DNA of 64,000 nt. It comes from Clostridiales bacterium. Its GTDB lineage: Bacteria > Bacillota > Clostridia > Lachnospirales > Lachnospiraceae. Positions within the stretch are counted from its first letter, which is position 1, and every line of letters starts with the position of its first letter. Below the pieces are notes generated by a model. The model made no database searches. It was not told where the DNA came from and saw nothing but the letters and a program-made list of their open reading frames with translations. Both the position numbers and the translations under genes were made by a program. Shown here piece after piece: positions 9,271 through 20,631 of this stretch. The DNA lies in contig JALFSR010000002.1 of NCBI GenBank assembly GCA_022778745.1, forward strand, positions 1-64,000, written 5' to 3'.

Positions 9271-10959
9271 ATGTCGATAACAGACGTATCAAATTTGTTT
9301 ACGTTCTGTGGAGGGCTTGGAATGTTCTTATATGGCATGCATGTCATGTCTGATGGTATCCAACGCTCTGCAGGAGAAAAAATGAGGAACTTGTTAGGAA
9401 TTCTGACGAATAATCGTTTGACAGCAGTGCTGGTTGGAGCATTGATTACAGCAATTATTCAAAGCAGTGGAGCAACGACCGTTATGGTTGTAGGTTTTGT
9501 AAATGCAGGATTGATGTCATTGACACAGGCAGTGGGCGTTATTATGGGAGCAAATATCGGTACTTGTATCACTGCATGGATCGTATCAATGGAATCTTTG
9601 GGAGGAGCTTTTAAGGCAATGTCTCCGACTTTATATGCGCCATTTATCGTGTGCATCGGTGCATTTTTAATTATGTTTTCGAAGAAAAATGAAAAAAAAG
9701 ATATTGGAAATATTTTAATTGGTCTTGGTCTTTTATTCCTGGGACTTGATTTTATGAAGAATGGTGCTGGAGAATATACCGATCTTCCTATTTTTACGAC
9801 AGCATTTAGCTTATTTTCCTCTAATCCAATTCTTGGTATTGCGATTGGCGCGATCGTCACAGCAATTATGCAAAGTTCTTCCGCAGCTGTGGGAATTTTG
9901 CAGATGCTTGCCTCTACTGGGGGTGTCGTAACGACTGCATCGGCAGTTTATATTAGTTTAGGTTCTAACATTGGTTCTTGTGTTACAGCATTATTATCAA
10001 GTATGGGAACAACTCGTAATGCAAAGCGTACAGCAGTAATGCATTTGACATTTAATGTTGTTGGGACAATTTTATTTGGAACTATTTTGTATCTTATATT
10101 TACATTTAATCATTCTATTGCGGTTACAGGTATCAGCAGTGTTGGAATTTCTGTTTTCCATACAGTATTCAATATTGTCTGTACAATCCTTTTATTCCCA
10201 TTCGCAAAAGTTCTTGTTAAGATTTCTGGTATTGTAATACCAGAAGGAAAAGAAGAGGCAGATAGGGCAGAAACAGATAAAGCGCAACAGGAAGAAACAA
10301 CGGTTCTTCGTCATTTGGACAAGAGAATTTTAGAGTCTCCTGCATTTGCAGTGGAGGCAGTTTCAAGAGAGGTTGTACATATGGGAGAAGTTACATTGCA
10401 GAATACAAAACTGGCATTGGATGCAATTCGTACTTCTGACATAGAAAAGGTACAGCAAATTTATAAAACAGAAAAAACAATTAATAATTTAGAGAAGATG
10501 TTGACAGAATATCTTGTGAAAATAAATAATCTTTCCTTGACGGATCATCAGCATCTTGTCGTAAGTAATTTATTTTATACAGTAAACGATATTGAACGTG
10601 TCGGAGATCATACCGAGAATATTGCAGAGCAGGTGGAGTATATGATTAAAAATCAAGTGACGTTCTCTGGAACAGGTATGGATGATATTCAAAATATTGG
10701 TAATACAGCAGCTAGGGCATTCCGATACTCGATTCAATGTCGTGAGAAAAGCAGCAAAGATGCATTGCGAAAAGTAATTAATTTAGAAGATGATGTCGAT
10801 GCATTAGAAGAAGAACTTCGCGCAAAGCATATTCAAAGACTTTCAGCAGGAAAATGCGATCCATCTTCGGGTGTCATATTCTTAGATATTCTCGGTAATT
10901 TGGAGAGAATTTCTGATCATGCAACAAATATTGCAGGATATGTAAAAGATGAGATGTAA
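9271..10959 (+). CDS. Na/Pi cotransporter family protein with PhoU-like C-terminal domain
   Basis: NptA/YjbB repeats (QSSGATTVMVVGFVNAGLM; MQSSSAAVGILQMLAS) and PhoU-like helical domain. Confidence 0.93.
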   Translation: MSITDVSNLFTFCGGLGMFLYGMHVMSDGIQRSAGEKMRNLLGILTNNRLTAVLVGALITAIIQSSGATTVMVVGFVNAGLMSLTQAVGVIMGANIGTCITAWIVSMESLGGAFKAMSPTLYAPFIVCIGAFLIMFSKKNEKKDIGNILIGLGLLFLGLDFMKNGAGEYTDLPIFTTAFSLFSSNPILGIAIGAIVTAIMQSSSAAVGILQMLASTGGVVTTASAVYISLGSNIGSCVTALLSSMGTTRNAKRTAVMHLTFNVVGTILFGTILYLIFTFNHSIAVTGISSVGISVFHTVFNIVCTILLFPFAKVLVKISGIVIPEGKEEADRAETDKAQQEETTVLRHLDKRILESPAFAVEAVSREVVHMGEVTLQNTKLALDAIRTSDIEKVQQIYKTEKTINNLEKMLTEYLVKINNLSLTDHQHLVVSNLFYTVNDIERVGDHTENIAEQVEYMIKNQVTFSGTGMDDIQNIGNTAARAFRYSIQCREKSSKDALRKVINLEDDVDALEEELRAKHIQRLSAGKCDPSSGVIFLDILGNLERISDHATNIAGYVKDEM

Positions 10960-11226
10960 AATGTAATATTTTTGCAAAGCATAGAAAATAATTGTGCAAA
11001 TTGTTAATATATTTTAGTGTTTTTTTGTTTAATATGAAGAAATGTAAAAAATGAATAAATATTAAAGAAAACGCTTGCGTTTTTTGGATAAACAGAGTAG
11101 AATAAATAACGTAGTGATTATTATTTAACAATCTTATGGACAGACTGTTATTTTATAATTAATCTGATTTAAACTGTTATAAGCAGTTTATATAAACAAT
11201 TAAATTTCTTTAGGAGGAATGAAATC

Positions 11227-12243
11227 ATGGCAGTAAAAGTTGCAATTAATGGTTTTGGACGTATTGGACGTCTTGCATTCAGACAGATGTTTGGTGCAGA
11301 AGGATATGAGGTAGTAGCAATCAACGACTTAACAAGTCCTAAAATGTTAGCTCACTTATTAAAATATGATTCCGCACAGGGAAGATATGCTTTAGCAGAC
11401 AAGGTAGAAGCTGGCGAAGACTACATCATGGTAGACGGAAAGAAAATTACAATTTATGCAAAGGCTAACGCTGCTGAACTTCCATGGGGAGAAATTGGTG
11501 TTGACGTAGTTCTGGAATGTACAGGATTCTATACTTCTAAGGCTAAGAGCCAGGCTCATATTGATGCTGGTGCTAAGAAGGTTGTTATTTCTGCTCCAGC
11601 TGGAAACGATCTGAAGACAATCGTTTACAGCGTAAATGAAAATACATTAACAGCAGAAGATACAATTATTTCTGCAGCTTCTTGTACAACAAACTGCTTA
11701 GCTCCTATGGCTAAGGCATTAAACGATTACGCTCCAATTCAGAGTGGTATTATGACAACTGTTCACGCTTTCACAGGTGACCAGATGGTACTTGATGGAC
11801 CACACAGAAAAGGTGATTTAAGAAGAGCTCGTGCTGCTGCTGTTAATATCGTACCTAACTCTACAGGTGCTGCAAAGGCTATCGGTTTAGTTATTCCAGA
11901 ATTAAATGGTAAGTTAATCGGTTCCGCACAGAGAGTTCCAGTTCCAACAGGTTCCACAACTATCTTAGTTGCAGTTGTTAAGGGTGCAGACGTTACTAAG
12001 GAAGGTATCAATGCAGCTATGAAGGCAGCTTCTTCCGCTTCCTTCGGTTACACAGAAGAAGAATTAGTATCTTCTGATATCGTTGGTATCACATACGGTT
12101 CTTTATTCGATGCAACTCAGACAATGGTTACAAAGATTGACGAAGACTTATATCAGGTACAGGTAGTTTCTTGGTATGACAATGAAAACTCCTACACAAG
12201 CCAGATGGTTCGTACAATTAAGTACTTCGCTGAATTAGCTTAA
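11227..12243 (+). CDS. gap: Glyceraldehyde-3-phosphate dehydrogenase
   Basis: [21 protein letters not shown]...[15 protein letters not shown]. Confidence 0.98.
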   Translation: MAVKVAINGFGRIGRLAFRQMFGAEGYEVVAINDLTSPKMLAHLLKYDSAQGRYALADKVEAGEDYIMVDGKKITIYAKANAAELPWGEIGVDVVLECTGFYTSKAKSQAHIDAGAKKVVISAPAGNDLKTIVYSVNENTLTAEDTIISAASCTTNCLAPMAKALNDYAPIQSGIMTTVHAFTGDQMVLDGPHRKGDLRRARAAAVNIVPNSTGAAKAIGLVIPELNGKLIGSAQRVPVPTGSTTILVAVVKGADVTKEGINAAMKAASSASFGYTEEELVSSDIVGITYGSLFDATQTMVTKIDEDLYQVQVVSWYDNENSYTSQMVRTIKYFAELA

Positions 12244-12339
12244 TTTTCTTAAAAATTTTGCAAAGCCCATTTGCATTTGCGAATGGAAAACTCATATTAT
12301 TTAAAACATGATATCGAACGATATCAAAAGACCTACATG

Positions 12340-12365
12340 GGGTCCGGTCTATTTGGACCGGACCC
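12340..12365 (+). terminator. Hairpin/terminator between gap and pgk
   Basis: GGGTCCGGTC-TATTTG-GACCGGACCC followed by a T-rich tract. Confidence 0.7.
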
Positions 12366-12395
12366 TCAATTTATTTGAAAGGAGCATGTTTCGTT

Positions 12396-13589
12396 ATGCT
12401 TAACAAAAAATCTGTTGATGATATTAATGTAAAAGGTAAAAGAGTCTTAGTTCGTTGTGATTTCAACGTTCCATTACAAGATGGAAAGATTACTGACGAA
12501 AATCGTTTAGTTGCTGCTCTTCCAACAATTAAGAAATTAATTGCTGACGGAGGAAAGGTAATTCTTTGCTCTCATTTAGGAAAGCCAAAGGGAGAACCAA
12601 AGCCAGAATTATCCCTTGCTCCAGTTGCTGTACGTCTGTCTGAATTATTAGGACAGGAAGTAAAGTTTGCTGCAGATCCAGAAGTTGTTGGCGAAAACGC
12701 TAAAGCTGCTGTAGCTGCTATGAACGATGGTGATGTTGTTTTATTAGAAAACACACGTTATCGTAAAGAAGAAACAAAGAATGTAGATACATTTAGTGAA
12801 GAATTAGCTTCTTTATGTGATGTATTTGTAAATGATGCATTTGGTACTGCTCATCGTGCACACTGCTCTAACGTAGGTGTTACAAAGTATGTGGACACAG
12901 CTGTTGTTGGTTACTTAATGCAGAAAGAAATTGATTACTTAGGAAATGCTGTTAATAATCCAGTTCGTCCATTAGTTGCTATTTTAGGTGGATCAAAAGT
13001 TTCCTCTAAGATTTCTGTTATCAATAACTTATTAGACAAGGTTGATACATTAATCATTGGCGGTGGTATGGCTTATACATTTATGAAGGCAAATGGCGAA
13101 GAAATCGGTACTTCTTTAGTAGAAGATGATTACTTAGATTACGCTAAGGAAATGGAAGCAAAGGCAGAAGAAAAGGGTGTTAAGTTCTTAATCCCAGTAG
13201 ATACTGTAGTAGCAAAAGAATTTAAAAACGACGCTTCAAGTCGTATTGCAGAAAGAGGAGATATTCAGGCTGATGAAATGGGTCTTGATATTGGACCAAA
13301 GACAAGAGAATTATTTGCAGACGCTGTTAAGGATGCAAAGACTGTTGTTTGGAATGGACCAATGGGCGTATTTGAAATGCCAAACTTCGCACAGGGTACA
13401 ATTGCAGTAGCTAAGGCTTTAGCTGAAATCGATGGAACAACAATCATCGGTGGTGGTGACTCCGCAGCAGCTGTTAATATTTTAGGTTTTGGCGATAAGA
13501 TGAGCCATATCTCTACAGGTGGCGGTGCTTCTATGGAATTCCTTGAAGGAAAAGAACTTCCAGGCGTAGTAGCTGCTAACGATAAATAA
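12396..13589 (+). CDS. pgk: Phosphoglycerate kinase
   Basis: [25 protein letters not shown]-terminal [42 protein letters not shown]. Confidence 0.98.
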   Translation: MLNKKSVDDINVKGKRVLVRCDFNVPLQDGKITDENRLVAALPTIKKLIADGGKVILCSHLGKPKGEPKPELSLAPVAVRLSELLGQEVKFAADPEVVGENAKAAVAAMNDGDVVLLENTRYRKEETKNVDTFSEELASLCDVFVNDAFGTAHRAHCSNVGVTKYVDTAVVGYLMQKEIDYLGNAVNNPVRPLVAILGGSKVSSKISVINNLLDKVDTLIIGGGMAYTFMKANGEEIGTSLVEDDYLDYAKEMEAKAEEKGVKFLIPVDTVVAKEFKNDASSRIAERGDIQADEMGLDIGPKTRELFADAVKDAKTVVWNGPMGVFEMPNFAQGTIAVAKALAEIDGTTIIGGGDSAAAVNILGFGDKMSHISTGGGASMEFLEGKELPGVVAANDK

Positions 13590-13676
13590 TCACTGAATGA
13601 ACGAAGCGCAGAGGCGCAGAGAGATATTTAGTGAACGAAATCCATTTATAAATTAATAATTAAAAGAGGTATCATT

Positions 13677-14426
13677 ATGCGTAAGAAAATTATTGCAGGT
13701 AACTGGAAGATGAATATGACACCTTCTAAGGCTGTTGCTTTAGTAAATGAATTAAAGCCATTAGTAGTAAATGATGAAGTAGATGTTGTTTTCTGTGTTC
13801 CAGCAATTGATATTATTCCAGCAATGGAAGCAGCAAAGGGTACAAATATTCAGATCGGTGCTGAAAATATGTATTTTGAAGATAAGGGTGCATATACAGG
13901 CGAGATTTCTCCAGAAATGTTAGTTGATGCAGGCGTTAAGTATGTAATTATCGGACATTCTGAGAGAAGAGAGTATTTTGCAGAAACAGATGAAACAGTA
14001 AATAAGAAAGTATTAAAAGCTTTTGAATATGGTATTACTCCAATTATCTGCTGTGGAGAATCTTTAACACAGAGAGAACAGGGCATTACAATTGACTGGA
14101 TTCGTCAGCAGATTAAGATTGCATTCCAGAATGTAACAGCAGAGCAGGCTGCAGCAGCAGTAATTGCTTATGAGCCAATTTGGGCAATCGGAACTGGAAA
14201 AGTTGCTACAACAGAACAGGCACAGGAAGTTTGTGCTGCAATTCGTGCTTGCATCGCAGAAGTTTACGATGATGCAACAGCAGCAGCTATTCGTATTCAG
14301 TACGGTGGAAGTGTCAGTGCAGCAAGTGCACCAGAATTATTTGCTCAGGCAGATATCGATGGTGGATTAGTTGGTGGTGCTTCTTTAAAGCCAGATTTTG
14401 GAAAGATTGTAAATTATAACAAATAA
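13677..14426 (+). CDS. tpiA: Triosephosphate isomerase
   Basis: [19 protein letters not shown]...VIGHSERR...[17 protein letters not shown]. Confidence 0.98.
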   Translation: MRKKIIAGNWKMNMTPSKAVALVNELKPLVVNDEVDVVFCVPAIDIIPAMEAAKGTNIQIGAENMYFEDKGAYTGEISPEMLVDAGVKYVIIGHSERREYFAETDETVNKKVLKAFEYGITPIICCGESLTQREQGITIDWIRQQIKIAFQNVTAEQAAAAVIAYEPIWAIGTGKVATTEQAQEVCAAIRACIAEVYDDATAAAIRIQYGGSVSAASAPELFAQADIDGGLVGGASLKPDFGKIVNYNK

Positions 14427-14594
14427 TTGACCGATGGAGAGACTGTTGCATCATTGTGTTTCTAAAATGGAGCAGCAGTCTTTCTTAATCGGAAAAATTA
14501 TCAAGCTCAAAACATCTTGCGAGAGCAAGAATCCCCGGAGATTAATTGATGGGGAATGTAACTGTAAATATTACAGATATTTGGAGGAACGATT

Positions 14595-16136
14595 ATGAGT
14601 AAGAAACCTACAGTTTTAATGATCTTAGATGGTTATGGATTAAATGACAAAATAGAAGGAAATGCAATTGCAGAAGCAAAGACACCAGTAATGGATCAGT
14701 TAAAAGCAGAATATCCATTTGTAAAAGGAAATGCAAGTGGCATGGCAGTTGGTCTTCCAGAAGGACAGATGGGTAATTCAGAAGTTGGTCATTTGAACAT
14801 GGGCGCAGGGAGAATTGTATATCAGGAACTTACAAGAATTACAAAGGAAATTCAGGATGGAGACTTCTTTAAAAACGAAGCATTCCAGGCAGCAATTGAT
14901 AATTGTAAGGCAAATAATTCTGCACTGCACTTATATGGTCTTGTATCCGATGGTGGTGTTCATAGCCATAATACGCATATTTATGCATTGTTAGAATTAG
15001 CAAAGAGAGCTGGATTAGAAAAAGTATTTATTCATTGCTTCTTAGACGGTCGTGATACACCTCCTGCTTCTGGCAAGGGCTATGTAGAACAGTTGATGGC
15101 TAAGTGCAAAGAAATTGGAGTTGGAATGGTAGCTTCCGTTATGGGTCGTTACTATGCAATGGATAGAGACAATCGTTGGGATAGAGTAGAATTAGCATAT
15201 CGTGCACTTCGTTATGGCGAAGGAAAGACTGCTGCATGTGGCGCATGTGGAATTCAGAATTCCTATGATGAAGGAAAGACAGATGAATTCGTTGTTCCTA
15301 CTGTAGTAGTAGGAGAAGATGGAAAGGCAGTTGGACCAATTCAGGATAAAGATTCTATTATCTTCTTCAATTTCCGTCCAGATCGTGCAAGAGAAATGAC
15401 ACATGTATTTTGTGATGATGAATTCACTGGTTTTGACAGAGGTTCTAAGCCAGATGTAACATATGTATGTTTTACTGACTATGATGCAACAATTCCAAAT
15501 AAATTAGTTGCATTCCATAAAGTAGAGATTACAAATACATTTGGTGAATTTTTAGCAGCTAATGGCTTAAAGCAAGCTCGTATTGCAGAGACAGAAAAGT
15601 ATGCACATGTAACGTTCTTCTTCAATGGCGGTGTAGAACAGCCAAACGAAGGCGAGACAAGAATTCTTGTAAATTCTCCAAAGGTTGCAACATATGACTT
15701 ACAGCCAGAGATGAGTGCATACACTGTTGCTGATAAATTAGTAGAAGCAATCAAATCTCAGGAATATGATGTTATTATTATCAATTTTGCAAATGCAGAT
15801 ATGGTAGGACATACTGGCGTAGAAGCTGCTGCAATCAAAGCAATTGAAGCAGTGGATGAGTGTGTAGGAAAGGCGGTTGCTGCAATTAAGGAAGTGGATG
15901 GACAGATGTTTATCTGTGCAGACCACGGTAATGCAGAACAGTTAATTGATGAGGAGACAAAAGCTCCATTTACTGCTCATACAACAAACCCAGTTCCATT
16001 TTTACTTGTCAACGCAGATCCTTCCTATAAGTTAAGAGATGGTGGATGTCTGGCAGATATTGCACCTACATTAATTGAACTGATGGGTCTGAAGCAGCCA
16101 GTAGAAATGACTGGAAAGAGTCTGTTAATAAAATAA
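14595..16136 (+). CDS. gpmI: 2,3-bisphosphoglycerate-independent phosphoglycerate mutase
   Basis: KPTVLMILDGYGLNDKIEGNAIAEAKTP...GNSEVGHLNMGAGRIVYQ...DHGNAEQL. Confidence 0.98.
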   Translation: MSKKPTVLMILDGYGLNDKIEGNAIAEAKTPVMDQLKAEYPFVKGNASGMAVGLPEGQMGNSEVGHLNMGAGRIVYQELTRITKEIQDGDFFKNEAFQAAIDNCKANNSALHLYGLVSDGGVHSHNTHIYALLELAKRAGLEKVFIHCFLDGRDTPPASGKGYVEQLMAKCKEIGVGMVASVMGRYYAMDRDNRWDRVELAYRALRYGEGKTAACGACGIQNSYDEGKTDEFVVPTVVVGEDGKAVGPIQDKDSIIFFNFRPDRAREMTHVFCDDEFTGFDRGSKPDVTYVCFTDYDATIPNKLVAFHKVEITNTFGEFLAANGLKQARIAETEKYAHVTFFFNGGVEQPNEGETRILVNSPKVATYDLQPEMSAYTVADKLVEAIKSQEYDVIIINFANADMVGHTGVEAAAIKAIEAVDECVGKAVAAIKEVDGQMFICADHGNAEQLIDEETKAPFTAHTTNPVPFLLVNADPSYKLRDGGCLADIAPTLIELMGLKQPVEMTGKSLLIK

Positions 16137-16466
16137 TAATAACAATAAGGGCGACTTTCGTTCTCGTAGATAGCAGTGAAAGAATACGTTGACAAAGTCG
16201 CTCGTTTTTTCACTGTATGGGAATCAGTGAAATTTTTTGTTTTGTCTGGTCATATAATAGGCAGTATTTTTGAAAGATTTTGAAAAGCGGTGAACGAAAA
16301 ATTTCAAAAATAATACGAATCCAATCAAAAGCATTCATAAAATTCAATCAAAATTTTGTGAAAAATCACTTGAATTAAAAAAGAGTGAGATAAAAATTAC
16401 ATCGGTTACGTCCGACTTTAGTCAACTAAAGAATTCTAAAAATGGAAGTATCCAATAAAAAGATTT

Positions 16467-16480
16467 TGAAAACGATAACA
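16467..16480 (+). promoter_or_regulatory. Catabolite-responsive element (cre) candidate
   Basis: TGAAAACGATAACA matches TGWAANCGNTNWCA at every position. Confidence 0.65.
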
Positions 16481-16654
16481 ATATTTGTATATTATACCTA
16501 TATATTTTAATGATTTACAGTGATAAAGTGAATTTGACAAAATACTTTCTCTATGATATATCTAAATTATCAGTTAGCCAGGTGGCACTGAAGTATCCAT
16601 TGACCAATGCGATGGAAATTCCAGAGCATTCATCAAAAAAGAGGAGTGTTAATT

Positions 16655-16882
16655 ATGATGTATCAGAAAAATATTCGTTTATCTCAAGAGTCTGTAGGAG
16701 AATTTGTAAATGCCGCTAGTAGATGCGATTTTGATATTGATGTCTGTTATGGACGCATCACTGTAGATGCAAAGTCTATTATGGGCGTTTTTAGTTTGGA
16801 CTTAAGCCACTGCCTGACTGTAAAATATCAAGGACAAGATGATAATTTTGAATGTGTATTAAACCGCTATGAGGTTGCATAA
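16655..16882 (+). CDS. HPr-family phosphocarrier-like protein, Crh-like (no catalytic His15)
   Basis: MMYQKNIRLSQESVGEFVNAASRCDFDIDVCYGRITVDAKSIMGVFSLDLSHCLTVKYQG...; Ser46-type KSIMG motif kept, LHARPA motif replaced by LSQESV. Confidence 0.85.
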   Translation: MMYQKNIRLSQESVGEFVNAASRCDFDIDVCYGRITVDAKSIMGVFSLDLSHCLTVKYQGQDDNFECVLNRYEVA

Positions 16883-16909
16883 TGAATACAAATCAAAATA
16901 CATCAAGAT

Positions 16910-17701
16910 ATGATGTATACTTATAAAATAGGTATTTGTGATGATGAACCGAACTTTTGTGAGCATTTGAAAAAGCTCTTAGCCGCATATCAGAAAGAAA
17001 GCAAAAACCAATTAGGAGTTCGAGTATTTCATCATGGAGAAGATTTATTAAATAGCTTTCCAAATGGAAAATGCCCTTATGATATCTTTCTATTGGATGT
17101 TGATGTTCCAGACGGAATGAATGGGGTGCAGACAGCAAAGAAGATAAGAGAGAAAAATCCAGATGTAATTATTATTTTCATAACGAATTATGAAAAATAT
17201 GCATTAGATGCATATCAGGTAGATGCGATTGATTATCTTGTAAAACCAGTACGATTGGAAGGAGTTCGCAGAGTAATGGCAAAAGCAATTATCCAAGTTG
17301 ATTATGTACTGGATTATCAAAAGTCAGCAAATCGGTATTTACCGATTATTGTGGATTATGACAAAGTAAACGTGGAAATTTCCAAAATTCTTTATATTGA
17401 AAAACGCCGAAATCAAAGCGTAATTCATACAGAAGATGGAGATTATTCCTGTTATGAAACTTTGTCTCAGTTATATGAAAAACTTGATAACAACAAATTC
17501 ATATATGTACATCAGGGATTTATTGTTCAATTTCCCAAAGTAAAGGAAGTAGAAAAAAACTGTGTTTATTTTGCGGGACATATTAGAGTTCCTGTAAGCA
17601 GAAAATATCAAAAAGAAGTACAAGAGAGATTTAAAGAACGCCTTTATCGTCTTAGGGAACAAATGTTAAAAAAAGAAGCTACAGTACCAAAAAAGAGATA
17701 A
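16910..17701 (+). CDS. LytTR-family response regulator (LytR/AlgR type)
   Basis: Receiver domain (GICDDEPNFCEHL, DIFLLDVDVPDGMNGVQTAKKIR, DAIDYLVKPV) and C-terminal LytTR domain. Confidence 0.93.
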   Translation: MMYTYKIGICDDEPNFCEHLKKLLAAYQKESKNQLGVRVFHHGEDLLNSFPNGKCPYDIFLLDVDVPDGMNGVQTAKKIREKNPDVIIIFITNYEKYALDAYQVDAIDYLVKPVRLEGVRRVMAKAIIQVDYVLDYQKSANRYLPIIVDYDKVNVEISKILYIEKRRNQSVIHTEDGDYSCYETLSQLYEKLDNNKFIYVHQGFIVQFPKVKEVEKNCVYFAGHIRVPVSRKYQKEVQERFKERLYRLREQMLKKEATVPKKR

Positions 17702-17708
17702 GAAATAG

Positions 17709-17748
17709 TTGCCGGACAGTAATTGTTTATTCAGTTACTGTTCGGCAA
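17709..17748 (+). terminator. Intrinsic terminator
   Basis: TTGCCGGACAGTAA...TTACTGTTCGGCAA stem followed by a T-rich tract. Confidence 0.8.
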
Positions 17749-17903
17749 TTTATTTATGTGAAGGCATGAGGTAAACTGGAATATTTGTATAAAAGTATAA
17801 GTAGGAATAAGATTATGCTAGACAGTTTTTTGAATATTTGATAAAATAAAAGAAAGATTCGTGAAAAATATTGCTGACAATGATTGGCAAGAGAGGAGTA
17901 TCT

Positions 17904-18953
17904 ATGGTTAAAAATTATAAGTGTCCAGGATGCGGTGCTTCCATGGTATATGATGAAGGTACGAATTGTATGGTATGTGAATATTGTGGTACAAAAGTTC
18001 CAGTAGAACAAGCAAAAGAGGAGTCAGAAGCATCAAAGAGACAAAGTTCAGAAACACAAAATATTCAGAGGCAGCAGATGGAAGGAGTAAAAGCATATCA
18101 TTGTCCAAATTGTGGGGCGGAGATTGTAACGGACGCTCATACTGCTGCCACATTTTGCAGTTTCTGTGGAAGTCCATCTATGATGGAAGATCGGCTGAGT
18201 GGATATTATGAGCCCAAATATGTTATTCCATTTCAAATAGATAAAGAACATGCGGTGGAATTGTTTCGTCAATGGACAAAAAAAGGAATCTTTACACCAA
18301 GAAGTTTTTCATCTCAGATACAACTTGATAAAATAACAGGAATGTATGTCCCATATTGGTTATATGATTATCAAGTTAGGACAAAAATGAGTGCGGAAGG
18401 AAAAAATATAAGAACAGAGATTCATGGTGATACCGAATATATTTATACAGATCATTATGATATTTATCGTGATGTAGAGATTGATTATAATCAAATACCC
18501 GTGAATGCTTCTAGTAAGATGTCAAAAGATAAAATGGAGAGACTAGAGCCATTTGATTATAAAGGAATGAAACAGTTTCAAATGCCATATTTGTCTGGAT
18601 TTCAGGCAGAAAAGTATAATCAAACGGAAAAAGAGCTTGAGCCAGAGGCAGAAGTACGGGCAAAACAGTTTGCTTATGAAGAAACGCGAGCGACGATTCA
18701 TGGATATGATGAAGTGGGTTCAGTACATAGTTCTTCCGATGCACAGAAAGAGCGTGCAGAATATGCGATGCTTCCGGTATGGATTTTAAATTATCAATAT
18801 AAAAATAAAGATTGTATGATTACATTGAATGGTCAGACTGGACGTTTAATTGGAAAATTACCGATTAGTACAGTGAAGGTGGCGGCAATATTTATTTGCT
18901 TAACAGCAACTATTTTTCTTCTTATTTTATTGTTAGGAGGGATAATCGGATGA
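17904..18953 (+). CDS. Zinc-ribbon membrane protein (TFIIB-type zinc ribbon)
   Basis: CPGCGASMVYDEGTNCMVCEYCG and CPNCGAEIVTDAHTAATFCSFCG double zinc ribbon; C-terminal TM. Confidence 0.85.
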   Translation: MVKNYKCPGCGASMVYDEGTNCMVCEYCGTKVPVEQAKEESEASKRQSSETQNIQRQQMEGVKAYHCPNCGAEIVTDAHTAATFCSFCGSPSMMEDRLSGYYEPKYVIPFQIDKEHAVELFRQWTKKGIFTPRSFSSQIQLDKITGMYVPYWLYDYQVRTKMSAEGKNIRTEIHGDTEYIYTDHYDIYRDVEIDYNQIPVNASSKMSKDKMERLEPFDYKGMKQFQMPYLSGFQAEKYNQTEKELEPEAEVRAKQFAYEETRATIHGYDEVGSVHSSSDAQKERAEYAMLPVWILNYQYKNKDCMITLNGQTGRLIGKLPISTVKVAAIFICLTATIFLLILLLGGIIG

Positions 18954-19774
18954 AACGTTTATTAAGAACAATAGTAATGCTTATTTGTGTATCATTATTC
19001 CTCTGTGGTTATTCAGGAAAAGAGACATATCTTGTTGATGAAGCAGATATATTTGGTGATAAACAGACGGAATTAGAAGATCAGGCAAGAGAGCTTTCTA
19101 GTAAATTAAATGCACAAATTGTTATTATAACATTAGATACAGAACAAGATGGTCAGGAATATGATGATATTGAACGGTTTGGGGAAGAATTTTACCAAGA
19201 ACATGGTTTTGGAGAAGAACAGGGTGGTGTAATGCTGCTGATTGATATGGGACAGCGAAAATATACTGTTGTTTATACAGGCGGATTACTGAACCACAGC
19301 TTAAATAGAGAGATTGCAGATGAAGTTGCAGTTGTCTTAAAACAAAACGACTATGTAGGAGCTGCAAAAAAATATTTGGAGTGTGTGGAAAAGTATGTGA
19401 CAGATTATGAAAATAGTAAGTCCGATTCCAATAATGTGGAAAATAATCTTCAATACGGTAATGAGCATGAATATAATGTAGAAAGAGAGGAGACAAATCC
19501 TGTTAAAGAAATTTTGATTCGCTTTCTTGCTGCAATGGTGATTGCTGGCATTATTGTAGTGATTTTGATTGTAACGAGAAATCATGATGCCAAACCGTCA
19601 GGGAATGTTTATATTGGAGAAAAAGGGGTCAACATATTAAGCAGAAAGGATCGATTTACTCATACAACTGTAGTGACTCGTAAAATAGAGAGGGAATCGG
19701 ATCATTCTGGTTCAAGTAGTTCAGAAAGTTCAGGTGGATCAGAAGATTCAGGAAGTGCTGGTGGTAGTTTTTAG
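18950..19774 (+). CDS. TPM-domain membrane protein
   Basis: YLVDEADIFGDKQTELEDQARELSSKLNAQIVIITLD...GGVMLLIDMGQRKYTVVYTGG; Gly/Ser-rich C-terminus; overlaps the preceding stop. Confidence 0.85.
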   Translation: MKRLLRTIVMLICVSLFLCGYSGKETYLVDEADIFGDKQTELEDQARELSSKLNAQIVIITLDTEQDGQEYDDIERFGEEFYQEHGFGEEQGGVMLLIDMGQRKYTVVYTGGLLNHSLNREIADEVAVVLKQNDYVGAAKKYLECVEKYVTDYENSKSDSNNVENNLQYGNEHEYNVEREETNPVKEILIRFLAAMVIAGIIVVILIVTRNHDAKPSGNVYIGEKGVNILSRKDRFTHTTVVTRKIERESDHSGSSSSESSGGSEDSGSAGGSF

Positions 19775-20068
19775 CTGAATCAGCAGTTCAGTCAGAGAAA
19801 GCAATTAGAAAGTAAAATGAATGTATTTTCAGAAAGCTTTCTGTCTATTGACAAAATATATGAAATTATGTATTCTATAAAATATATGAAATTTAGTAAA
19901 TTTTACAATACTATAATCAAAAAGTTGTGTATTTTCTAATTGTATGAAGATAGATGAGTTTTTGATGTAAAAATATAAGAAAGCAGCTCAAATAGGGAAG
20001 GCTTTGAATATTTTCAAATAGTATTTGAGAGATTATGATTAAGACGTCATAAGGAAAGGATGATCAAA

Positions 20069-20593
20069 ATGGAAAAAAAGAATCCAGTCGTAACAGTGGA
20101 GATGATGAATGGAGAAGTAATTAAAATTGAGCTTTATCCTGAAGTTGCTCCAAATACAGTTAATAATTTTATCAGTTTAGTAAAGAAAGGATTTTATGAT
20201 GGCGTAACCTTTCACCGTGTTATTGAAGGATTTATGATTCAAGGTGGTGATCCACAAGGAACTGGCATGGGTGGTCCTGGCTATTCGATCAAAGGAGAAT
20301 TCTTGCAGAACGGATTTCCGAACCAATTATCTCATACACCAGGCGTTATTTCTATGGCACGTACGATGGCACCAAATTCAGCAGGAAGTCAATTTTTCAT
20401 TATGCATAAGACATCTCCGCATTTAGATGGAGCATATGCTGCATTTGGAAAAGTAATAGAAGGCATGGATGTTGTAAATAAGATTGCAGAAGTTCGCACA
20501 GATTATCGTGATTGTCCAATGGAAGAACAAAAGATGAAAAAGGTAACAGTAGATACGTTTGGAGTAGATTATCCAGAACCAGAAAAATGCTAA
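20069..20593 (+). CDS. Cyclophilin-type peptidyl-prolyl cis-trans isomerase
   Basis: VTFHRVIEGFMIQGGDPQGTGMGGPGYSIKGEF; SAGSQFFIMHKTSPHLDGAYAAFGKV. Confidence 0.97.
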   Translation: MEKKNPVVTVEMMNGEVIKIELYPEVAPNTVNNFISLVKKGFYDGVTFHRVIEGFMIQGGDPQGTGMGGPGYSIKGEFLQNGFPNQLSHTPGVISMARTMAPNSAGSQFFIMHKTSPHLDGAYAAFGKVIEGMDVVNKIAEVRTDYRDCPMEEQKMKKVTVDTFGVDYPEPEKC

Positions 20594-20595
20594 TT

Positions 20596-20628
20596 AATAG
20601 AGGGCGCAGTGATATTGCACCCTCTATT
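20596..20628. terminator. Bidirectional terminator between convergent genes
   Basis: AATAGAGGGCGCA...TGCACCCTCTATT stem. Confidence 0.75.
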
Positions 20629-20631
20629 TCA

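Noticed and set aside
11064-11084. GAAAACGCTTGCGTTTT upstream of gap as a cre site
   Set aside because: Several mismatches to the cre consensus; better explained as the short terminator hairpin AAAACGC-TT-GCGTTTT of the preceding gene.
11227-16136. Glycolytic cluster gap-pgk-tpiA-gpmI as a novel operon
   Set aside because: A common arrangement in Firmicutes; only the intergenic hairpins are of note.
17904-19774. Zinc-ribbon protein plus TPM protein as a new system
   Set aside because: The pairing is plausible and translationally coupled, but both are generic families with no distinctive context here.
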